DNA of 64,000 bases, taken from Membranihabitans maritimus (GTDB taxonomy: Bacteria; Bacteroidota; Bacteroidia; Chitinophagales; Saprospiraceae). Positions 11,001 through 17,751 of this stretch are shown here, piece by piece. A program made the position numbers and the translations under genes. Position 1 is the first letter of the stretch, and every line of letters begins with the position of its first letter. Where the stretch lies: contig NZ_JAJSLW010000001.1 of the NCBI RefSeq assembly GCF_021729145.1, positions 310,001-374,000 of the forward strand. The letters are read 5' to 3'. The notes under the pieces are model-generated. The model saw only the letters and a list, made by a program, of their open reading frames with translations. It made no database searches and was not told where the DNA came from.

Positions 11001-11472
11001 ACACCGTTATCGCATCGTAAAACGAATTGAGGGCATTGACCAGGCTCAATGTTTTGTCCTTTTTGTCGGGACTTGAAATACCCAAACTTACAGCACCGGA
11101 AGATTCAATTGAACTTATCTGGTTGAGCTTCCGCTTTATTTTTCTCATGGATTTTTTCCCTTTTCGGGTATCCTTGTAAATAACATAGTATTTGGTTCCC
11201 AAATATTTATAGTCCAAATTGGTTTGTGATATAACTTTCTCAATTGCCAGGTTGAGATCGGCTATTTCTTCATCTGCAATTTCTATCTTAATATCGCTCA
11301 GCATATTAACATCATATGTAATAACCACCTGATGCTTTTCGCAAATTTCTTTAAGAACTTCAACCAAAGGCCTTTTTTCCGGCTGGGCTTCATTTGCCGA
11401 TATGACCGGGGGTGTAATTGTGAATAATAAGATCCACAATGCTATGCATTTTATGTAAATAAGTACATTCAT
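8002..11472 (-). CDS. SusC/RagA TonB-dependent receptor with STN domain
   Basis: A 1156-residue outer-membrane importer. Domains in order: signal peptide (1-26); STN secretin/TonB short domain (about 32-100), which in this family contacts a FecR anti-sigma factor; a basic linker of about 50 residues (RKGKKSMRKIKRK); a carboxypeptidase-D regulatory-like domain (about 156-232); a TonB-box-like DELVVVGYG (234-242); the plug with VLKDASSTAIYGSRAASG; and the beta-barrel ending in LGLNLSL. The STN domain and the fecR gene 161 bases upstream point to transenvelope signalling in which substrate binding activates the ECF sigma factor. It is paired with the SusD-like protein directly downstream. The C-terminal barrel is full length. 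Confidence 0.96.
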   Translation of the reverse strand: MNVLIYIKCIALWILLFTITPPVISANEAQPEKRPLVEVLKEICEKHQVVITYDVNMLSDIKIEIADEEIADLNLAIEKVISQTNLDYKYLGTKYYVIYKDTRKGKKSMRKIKRKLNQISSIESSGAVSLGISSPDKKDKTLSLVNALNSFYDAITVSGTVTDSEGQPLIGVNVLVKGTTNGTSTDFDGNFTLNNVEEDAKLVFSYIGYQTQEITLEGQELVNVEMVTDAQTLDELVVVGYGTVKKSDLTGSVQRIDGEDFKNQNPTQIGEMLTGTIAGFNASQNPSAEGGSSLEVRGPTSLNAETEPLIVLDGVIFNGNLADISPNDIESIDVLKDASSTAIYGSRAASGVIIITTKQGISGKPTISFTTDLGFSEVTNTDIRPLNGEEYTNFRRDLLITENPNQPNYYYHNPEDLPSTISTEEWYNLNDNPNADITTEWLNRLLFFPTEVENYLEGNSIDWIDRTIQKGMRQNYDLSINGGTDRISYYWSMGYTNNEGVIVGDQFKTLRTRLNVNAKITDFLDAGINAQFSNRNQDAIQANLGQVFRSSPFSSFYEEDGTVKWFPNDYSGFTNPLINTLLQHRNAKINSIFSSIYANVKLPFEINYKLSFQPRFSYLNNYNFWPSSTPTGSDVQGRGTRREAKTYEWMVDNLLSWNKSFGIHSFDITFLYNLEKFQQWQSDQTGEGFAPNENLSYNALQFATNQVLSNSDDYSTGDALMGRLNYTLDDKYLFTFSIRRDGYSAFGQGNPRAVFPAGAFAWKISNEGFFSGIDFFNQLKLRLSWGVNGNREIGRYAALARLAQNIYSNGSRVLVGVFNNSLANPSLAWERTEAFNVGIDFGIMEGRISGSVDLYDMTTNDLLMERILPRITGFDNVTTNLGELQNRGFELTLNSFNVDNSNFKWNSDLVFSLNRNKIIHLFGDYEEVEINGEIVRREISDISNGWFIGQAIDRIWDYNMIGIWQTDESDEAEKYGLNPGDYKAEDVNGDGTYSQLEDKQFIGYRQPRYRIGLRNNFTFFQNFSASIFIRSDLGHMGNINDFEHTTSNLYDRLGMRNIPYWTEANPSNEYGSLTVTSGAYGGGYNVYFDRSFIRIQDLSLSYQVPNTAIQRLNLQSLRIYTSIRNIYSFNKWEYWDPESGNNPMPRIYTLGLNLSL

Positions 11473-11633
11473 CTTTTATGATTTTAAATCAGAAATTAAT
11501 GTTCAAATCCTTCTTTCTATTTAGGTGAGTAGAAGTAAATTACAACGCTACCAATGGAATATAATGGCCTTTTATATTCAGCGTATATTTGTTGTTGTTA
11601 TTTGCTCTTACCTTCTACTCATTCAACTAATGT

Positions 11634-12632
11634 TTATCTAATGATTACAGTATCTTCAATCTTTTCGATCTCCAAGTCATAGATATTACTTAATGTCTTT
11701 AAACTCAGCTCTAAATTGTCATTCGGAATTCCACCCACCAAAATTTTCTCTGCGGTGGTTTGATTTTCATATTTCACTTTTATATTATAGATGTTTTCCA
11801 GAAGTTTTAGAGCTTCCCGCAAAGGTGTGTTGTCAAATATTAAAATACCGTCTTTCCAGGAAGTAACTATATCTGTTTTTACTTTCTCCTGACGAACAAG
11901 CGTATTCGTTTCTTCAGAATAAGAAATTAAATCCCCGGGGTGCATTAAAACACTTTCTTGCTGGACCATATGCAATTGCACAGAGCCTTCTTCCAATAAA
12001 ACTTCCGTTTTTTCAGATCTGGTATTGACATTGAACACGGTTCCCAGTACTTCGATATCAAGATCTGATGTTTGAACCGTAAACTTTTCTCCGGTTTCAG
12101 TTTTTTTTTGAACGTTAAAAAAGACTTCCCCATTCATTTTAATATTTCGGGGTCTTTTCCGCACAAACTCAATAGTAGAATTAGCATTCATTACTACTTC
12201 AGTCCCATCAGAAAGGGTAATTTCCTGGCGTTCTCCAAAGTCAGTATGGTAAGTTTGGACTCCATTCATGTATATTTCCCGTATTCCCCAAAAACCTGCC
12301 ATAATTAAGACTAGCAACGACGCTGCAATCTTCCACGGAGACCAGTTACTTTTCACCTGGTTAATAGTGGGAAGAATGCTTCCCTTTTTGTCAATGGTAG
12401 CATTTAGCTTGGATAGTTCTTTCTCGATTTTAGAGGCTTCTACCTTATTCTTATTGAAACGAATACCGGTAACAATCAATTTGGCTCTGGATACAAGTTC
12501 TTCTTGTTCCGGGTTTTCTTCCATCCAACGATCCCATTTCTGCGATGATTCGGTTTTAGAACCATTTGCCCAATCAATAAAAGATGAATCTTCAATTAAT
12601 TGCTTTAATAATATATATTGGTCTTTTGACAT
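11634..12632 (-). CDS. FecR-family anti-sigma factor
   Basis: A 332-residue inner-membrane regulator. The N-terminal cytoplasmic part (1-100) includes WDRWMEENPEQ and would hold the sigma factor. One transmembrane helix spans about 101-118. The periplasmic FecR domain (about 126-222) contains DFGERQEITLSDG and VLGTVFNVN, and a DUF4974-type C-terminal domain (about 260-332) should contact the STN domain of the SusC protein encoded next. It is 161 bases upstream of that susC. Unusually, it is 816 bases from the sigma gene, where fecI and fecR are normally adjacent or nearly so. Confidence 0.95.
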   Translation of the reverse strand: MSKDQYILLKQLIEDSSFIDWANGSKTESSQKWDRWMEENPEQEELVSRAKLIVTGIRFNKNKVEASKIEKELSKLNATIDKKGSILPTINQVKSNWSPWKIAASLLVLIMAGFWGIREIYMNGVQTYHTDFGERQEITLSDGTEVVMNANSTIEFVRKRPRNIKMNGEVFFNVQKKTETGEKFTVQTSDLDIEVLGTVFNVNTRSEKTEVLLEEGSVQLHMVQQESVLMHPGDLISYSEETNTLVRQEKVKTDIVTSWKDGILIFDNTPLREALKLLENIYNIKVKYENQTTAEKILVGGIPNDNLELSLKTLSNIYDLEIEKIEDTVIIR

Positions 12633-13448
12633 CTACAAATTCATTGTAATTACTTTCATTTCAACTATCTATATGTATAGAGACGATATTTTAGGTTTGG
12701 TCTACCAATTTTTTAGACTTTTTATTGAAAAAAATTATTTCAGATTTACACCAGGGTACTTACGCGCTACTTAATCCATATGCTTCAAGAAAAAAATGGC
12801 CAGGATTGATTGCACTAGATTAATTTGAAATTATGCGAATGAGGCCTGTGACAATAGTTTTCAGGAGACCACATGTCCCACAGATACTGTTCCTATAAAG
12901 TCTGTACCGATTGACATCGCCGGGGGGGATCTATGAGGTGACACAAAATTATTCATGTCCAACTTGAAGGACATTACAAAGTGGTCTACTTTCTCAGACC
13001 GGGCACCACCATTAATATTAAACATCCTGAAATCAGGCAGGCCCTGGCGTGCATTCCCGGTCAGGCCTTCATAATACTTGTCTTCTCGATACCACCACAT
13101 CCAGAGATACTCGTAAATATCAATCTTTGTGATCACTTGTAAACCAAAACGTTTGTATACTTGATGCAGACTGATAAGGCAGTACGGGAAATTAATGATT
13201 TTTGCGGATTAATATGGCAAAAGTATCTTCGAATGGTAGTTATAAAACTCCCGGGTAAATGTTTCAGTTTCTTTAATATGGACCTTGTAAATTGGTAAAA
13301 CAAATTCCTAAATCCTATCCACATTATCCCGAGATCCCGGGACTTCTAGTATGAATAATTAGAATTGATACCAGGTAATTTCTGCTGCAAAGTAAAAACC
13401 TGCGAGATAGTATTACCTATCTATCAGGCAAGGAGTTTATCCCCTTAT
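12633..13448. other. gap between fecI-like and fecR genes with possible coding relic
   Basis: No convincing gene is present. On the minus strand, about 13195-12861 stays open with protein-like composition in its first 90 codons, including an aromatic stretch YLWMWWYRED and later NARQGLPDFRMFNINGG. There is no good start, no match I recognise, and the composition becomes poor towards the end. It may be the remains of a gene inserted between the sigma and anti-sigma genes. The rest is AT-rich with no clear promoter. Confidence 0.35.
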
Positions 13449-14042
13449 TTATATAGAAAACAAAATTAATAAAATAGGAAATAACAAATGCTCAATCTTT
13501 CGCAAACCTGATTGGTCTTTGCGCAATCTTATCATTGCTTTGTACAGTGTATTAATAACACTTCGATAGGAAATGGATAGCGTTTCTGAAATTTCATCAA
13601 TGGACAGGTCGCTATAATATCTGAGAAATATTAGTTCTCGCTGTCGCGGAGGCAATTTATTGATCATTGACGCGATAATCTTCTTTCGAACAGCATCTTC
13701 ATCCGGGAGGACATAAATTTCTTGTGGTTCAACAACCAATTTCTCATGCGATTGGTTTACTGTTTCACCCTTGGCTATTTGCATTTCTTTGAGCAATCGT
13801 CTCCGGTAAGATTTGAAAAGATAGGATTTAATGTATGTAACATCTCCCAGTGTCTTCCTGGTCTCATAAAGGTATAGGAAAAGATCCTGAATGCAATCTT
13901 CTACCAATTGACTATTACCACAAATTTTGTACCCGTATTGGTATAGAAATGAATAATGTGACCGAAAAATTGTGGACAATGCCTCTCTGTCTCCATTCCT
14001 AAATGAATTCCAAAGGGCAATTTCTGTTTCTTTCATACTCAT
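13449..14042 (-). CDS. ECF RNA polymerase sigma factor (FecI/RpoE-like)
   Basis: A 197-residue sigma-70-family ECF factor of the Bacteroidetes PUL type. Region 2 spans about 10-95 (SFLYQYGYKICGN, VEDCIQDLFLYLYE). Region 4 lies near 125-178: LPPRQRELIFLRYYSDLSIDEISETL with the helix-turn-helix ISYRSVINTLYKAM. It should direct transcription of the susC operon when released by the FecR protein. A perfect 24-bp palindrome of the LacI-operator type sits 133 bases upstream, so expression of the sigma factor may itself be repressed by a sugar-responsive regulator. The extreme C-terminus (LLFPILLILFSI) is unusually hydrophobic. Confidence 0.93.
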   Translation of the reverse strand: MSMKETEIALWNSFRNGDREALSTIFRSHYSFLYQYGYKICGNSQLVEDCIQDLFLYLYETRKTLGDVTYIKSYLFKSYRRRLLKEMQIAKGETVNQSHEKLVVEPQEIYVLPDEDAVRKKIIASMINKLPPRQRELIFLRYYSDLSIDEISETLSISYRSVINTLYKAMIRLRKDQSGLRKIEHLLFPILLILFSI

Positions 14043-14546
14043 ATTCAGCCATTTACCAAAAGGGAACCATCGAATATTGTAGTTTGCCCAAAGGCAATGA
14101 CAATTTCATATTCTTTCGGAATAGATTACAAAATAGAGTCGTCTTTCCACAATAATAATTCACCCAATCAATAGATATTCGGTAACGTTACCGAATATAG
14201 GGAATGTTTTGCAAAGTCAGAAAATTAAGGTTAAGTATTTTTCATTCTCACCAAAATACTTCTATTTATGTCTCATTAAAAGTGAAGATTCAATAATTAT
14301 TGGTTCTAAAGAATGAAAAAATCAATAATATAAATACTATTGCACAATTTCAATAAAAACAAAATTTAATTTCGAAACAACCGTACTGGCATTAAAGCAA
14401 TTAGACAATTCAGATTATTGGGATATAATAAGAACGCAAATTTATTTTGGCCAAATCCTTCCAAGTTGAAGTAGTTTTACATTGCCCCATCATTCATAAT
14501 TGTATTTACACCTTGCATTCCAACTATACAAATAATTATCTCCTGA
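14043..14546. other. intergenic region upstream of sigma gene
   Basis: AT-rich, no gene seen. It carries the longest of the four operator palindromes (14175-14198). I see no clear TAnnTTTG promoter box in either direction and no strong terminator for the amidohydrolase operon that ends at 14547. Confidence 0.5.
14175..14198. promoter_or_regulatory. LacI-type operator, copy 2 (perfect 24-bp palindrome)
   Basis: The core GGTAACGTTACC is extended on both sides to a perfect 24-bp inverted repeat whose arms are ATATTCGGTAAC and its complement. It lies 133 bases upstream of the ECF sigma gene. It is the strongest of four related sites in the window. The central CG and half-site spacing are those of LacI-family operators; the identity of the regulator is inference. 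Confidence 0.75.
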
Positions 14547-15332
14547 TCATAAATTAAGCATTTTTATGATATTTCCAGACCGCAATAAATCTTTTGTAAT
14601 TTCCTTTGCTTCATTTTCTCTCAGGGATTCAATTCTCAACAACCCAGTACAATAGTCCAGAATAGGGGAATGGCTTCCGAAGCAAAATTTATCAGCACCG
14701 TATTTTGAAAACAATTCGGCCCAATTAGTTAGGTTCCTTCCTGATGAATCGATTAAAATACTGGTTTGCTTTAATAGCGATGTATCCTCATCATTTAGAT
14801 TTGAACTATTAGCCACATTACAAATTATGTATTTTGCATCCGGAACGGTTCTTATTATCGGAATAATATCTTTCAGCGCCCATTCATTTTCTATGTCCAT
14901 CCAGGAACTGGTTCGTTTATCAACCATTCGCAATGAAAAGGCCACAGGAACCCCTTTATCGCGACACATTTTAACAAGTTCAATACAAGAAGGATTTGTT
15001 ATATCATATAAATGATATTTTGGGTAAAGCCTGACTCCTTTCATCCCCAAAACAGTTGTACATCTTTCAAAATCTTCCCGCCACCCCCCATATATAGGAT
15101 TAATTACTGCAAAGGGAATAAATTTGTCTTTGAACGCTTTTTTACTGCGTATTACTTCTTGTAACTCCTCATTAGCATTTTGTGTATTCTTGTAAAAAAT
15201 TCCGTTGAGATTACTTACCACAGATAGATCTGTGCCAAATTCATTCATTCTATTTAATAGTGCTTCTGGATTATTATCCTCAAACTTTCTAAATGGCCAG
15301 TGCCCAATATATGCATTACTGTCAATCAACAT
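14547..15332 (-). CDS. amidohydrolase-fold protein lacking HxH metal motif
   Basis: A 261-residue TIM-barrel protein of the amidohydrolase-2 (COG2159) type. I start it at the ATG at 15332, because the longer frame begins with TTG. The first strand reads MLIDSNAYIGHWP, where active members have D-x-H-x-H, and the usual late Asp segment is GSHSPI instead of GSD. So the metal ligands are missing and it is probably not a metal-dependent hydrolase on its own. Its start overlaps the 3' end of the next amidohydrolase gene by 11 bases, which implies coupled translation and perhaps a complex. It has no signal peptide while its partner has a Tat-like one, which argues against a simple heterodimer unless it is carried along. 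It resembles the N-terminal half of the protein at 25297-27048. Confidence 0.8.
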   Translation of the reverse strand: MLIDSNAYIGHWPFRKFEDNNPEALLNRMNEFGTDLSVVSNLNGIFYKNTQNANEELQEVIRSKKAFKDKFIPFAVINPIYGGWREDFERCTTVLGMKGVRLYPKYHLYDITNPSCIELVKMCRDKGVPVAFSLRMVDKRTSSWMDIENEWALKDIIPIIRTVPDAKYIICNVANSSNLNDEDTSLLKQTSILIDSSGRNLTNWAELFSKYGADKFCFGSHSPILDYCTGLLRIESLRENEAKEITKDLLRSGNIIKMLNL

Positions 15333-16233
15333 GGTTACCTGATTTTTTGAGAATGTTATTGTAGTTGTCAAAAAATATTTTTCTTCGTTGTTTATCGGTC
15401 AATTTTGCCGAAAGCATATGTCCGACTCCCTGATAAAAACTATTATCGCACCCGAAAAAAATCCTGTCTTCTCCCAAATATTCTAAAGCAAACTCAATTA
15501 TTTTAGATTCGTTATTACTTCCTGAAACATCTACATAAATATTAGGGCAGTTTTGTATTGTCTTGCAGGCATACTCCCAATCAATGCCTCCTCCCAGGTG
15601 CGCAAACTGAAACATAGCCTCAGGGTAACGCATGGCAATATCCACAAAATCTTCAGGAAGGGAAATATTTTTCGGTTCACGGGAATTAAGTTTTACACGT
15701 GAATAGCCAATGGCAGAATGCATATGAATAATCATTTTTAAATCAATGTATTTTTCAATAATGGGATAATACAATGGATCATTAATTTTTATGTGGTTGT
15801 ATAGCTCACCAATACCAACCATCCCTAAATCAAGACATCTGTCGATTTCTTCCAGTGATTCTTTTGCGTAGACTGGATTCACTACAGGCATTCCAATAAA
15901 CCGGTCAGGGTATTGATTCATGCTTTTAAGTACTAGGTCATTACATTTTTTGAATTCTTCAGGAGTCCCTTTACTATGGGGAGCCATTGCTCGTGAAATC
16001 ATTAACTTATCGATATGTAACCTATCCGCAAAGTCAATTTGAATTCCGGGGCTTTCATCTGTAAAATATACATGAGCGTGAGCGTCTATCTTCCTATATT
16101 TTTTTACCTCCTTCATGATATCATAAGATTCATCCCCCTTAGGTTTTTGTTCCGAAACCGGAATCAACTGATTGGAAATGAAAAGTCCTGTTCCGGAATA
16201 AGTGGTATTTTTGATAAACTTCCTTCTATTCAT
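15322..16233 (-). CDS. amidohydrolase family protein (COG2159), Tat-like signal
   Basis: A 303-residue amidohydrolase-2 family enzyme. The ATG at 16233 is chosen over a TTG 27 bases upstream, because it puts a Tat-like NRRKFIKNT at the N-terminus. Metal ligands are intact: D-A-H52-A-H54, IIHMHSAIG, FQFAHLGGG and the late FFGCD. COG2159 includes decarboxylases and sugar-lactone hydrolases. With a PQQ dehydrogenase in the same region, a lactonase role is attractive but unproven. It is followed, with an 11-base overlap, by a paralogue that lacks the metal ligands. Confidence 0.85.
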   Translation of the reverse strand: MNRRKFIKNTTYSGTGLFISNQLIPVSEQKPKGDESYDIMKEVKKYRKIDAHAHVYFTDESPGIQIDFADRLHIDKLMISRAMAPHSKGTPEEFKKCNDLVLKSMNQYPDRFIGMPVVNPVYAKESLEEIDRCLDLGMVGIGELYNHIKINDPLYYPIIEKYIDLKMIIHMHSAIGYSRVKLNSREPKNISLPEDFVDIAMRYPEAMFQFAHLGGGIDWEYACKTIQNCPNIYVDVSGSNNESKIIEFALEYLGEDRIFFGCDNSFYQGVGHMLSAKLTDKQRRKIFFDNYNNILKKSGNHVD

Positions 16234-16281
16234 AAATTTTATTTCTAAAAAAACTATCAATCGGGATAATCATGTGGATAG

Positions 16282-17655
16282 TTATTGCATTTCAACTCCC
16301 ACTTTTTTGGCTAATATTTTTGATTCTTTAATTATCAGATATTCGATATTAGGTTCCCATGAGTACATTTTCAAATACGGAGCCCGATTGGCCTCATACC
16401 CCCCTTCCCGAAGGACTTCCACTGTGGGTATATATCCCATTACATCATTACAATAACCAAACACAAAAATATCATCACCGAAAATACGCTTTAATTCTAT
16501 CGCATACCCAACCAGTAGTTCCCCACCCAAAGCAAAAATCGCTTGTTCTCCGACCTTCCACACCTCAACCGGATACGGATAATGGGGAGGAAATTTAACT
16601 CCGCCATTCATTTTATTAAGAACTATACGGACCCGCTGCTTTTGATACGAAGGATAGGAATCATCGCGAACAATTGATTCTAGCTCTTTCCGGGAGAGAG
16701 GCTCCTTCTGCAACCCTATCTCAATTTCGGAATAAGAAAATACTAATTCTGATGACAACGGTCGCATCTCTCTTTTTAATACCCGATCTACAGCCGCAGA
16801 TAATTCCAGGCCATATTGTTCGGCTAACCCTTCTTCACGACGAGGTAAAGGATTTTGGTCGCCTCCTGCACCCTGGAAGAAAAGAGCTGTTGTTCCCGGA
16901 TACTTTTCTTCCAATACTTTTTGAGCATATCCTGGATAATCTCCTGAGATTAAATAATCGGATAAAACGGTTGCGTGACAAGCATAACCAAATACAATGG
17001 CTTTAATATTATTTTTGTCCATTATTTTAATCACAGGTACAGCATAATCGTTTGGGCCCTTTAATTCTGAATAGCTTTTTAATTCGTGTTCTTTATTATT
17101 CCGTCGATTGACTTGAAATCTCGTAAGTCCATTACCAGCATACAGCTGGGCGGGTTTCAAATCATTTAGCGCTTTACCGACCAATTGAACTGTTTTGGAT
17201 TCAAGTTCCCTGGCAAAAGAGCGAACCTTTTCTCTTTCCTTATCGTCCATGTTCCATTCTTGGTAATTTAACTCAGGCCCCGAATGTGTGTGTGATACAT
17301 TAAGAATGATTTGTTCTTTATCCAGACCATATTGATTTTTTATTTGGTTGCGAATCCGGTCTGATATTTTTTTAGTAATTAAGACCAGGTCCATAGCGAC
17401 CAATACTCCTTTCCTGCCACTTCTATCTTCCAGCGCCACTGCTTTAATCCAAACATCCTGACGTATTCCTTCCGAAGGATGATTGCGGGATGCATACCCA
17501 CCCATCCATATTGATTCATCGGGAGTGATATTGATTCGGGCTGTTCCCGCTTTCCATAGCATTTCATCCCCGGACTCCCCAATAGCTATAGCCGGACAAA
17601 AAATAGTTAACAGCAGAATAATGTAAAATTGGTTACTAAGCAATGTAAGTGGCAT
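16282..17655 (-). CDS. neutral/alkaline ceramidase-like hydrolase (exported)
   Basis: A 457-residue protein similar to the N-terminal domain of neutral/alkaline non-lysosomal ceramidases. I use the ATG at 17655; the longer frame starts with GTG. A signal peptide of about 26 residues precedes the mature start KAGTARINITP. The catalytic-site signature SHTHSGP is at 121-127, with GYACHATVL, QGAGGDQNP and GYCNDVMGYIPT further on, all expected of the metal-dependent amidase fold. Many such bacterial genes in sugar loci act on unknown amides, so ceramide itself is not implied. It lies 63 bases before the end-to-start gap of the heparinase-type gene and in the same operon. A leaderless relative is at 50915-52279. 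Confidence 0.85.
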   Translation of the reverse strand: MPLTLLSNQFYIILLLTIFCPAIAIGESGDEMLWKAGTARINITPDESIWMGGYASRNHPSEGIRQDVWIKAVALEDRSGRKGVLVAMDLVLITKKISDRIRNQIKNQYGLDKEQIILNVSHTHSGPELNYQEWNMDDKEREKVRSFARELESKTVQLVGKALNDLKPAQLYAGNGLTRFQVNRRNNKEHELKSYSELKGPNDYAVPVIKIMDKNNIKAIVFGYACHATVLSDYLISGDYPGYAQKVLEEKYPGTTALFFQGAGGDQNPLPRREEGLAEQYGLELSAAVDRVLKREMRPLSSELVFSYSEIEIGLQKEPLSRKELESIVRDDSYPSYQKQRVRIVLNKMNGGVKFPPHYPYPVEVWKVGEQAIFALGGELLVGYAIELKRIFGDDIFVFGYCNDVMGYIPTVEVLREGGYEANRAPYLKMYSWEPNIEYLIIKESKILAKKVGVEMQ

Positions 17656-17751
17656 TTTTTTCACATTTATATTTTTTAAGCTTATCACTACATTTTTATC
17701 ATCAATACCTGTACACTCATTAAAGAGAAATAAATAAACCAGTTCAGTAAT

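Noticed and set aside
12861-13136. 91-codon open frame on the minus strand
   Set aside because: Protein-like only in its first part, no recognisable family and no operon role; noted as a possible relic and not called as a gene.
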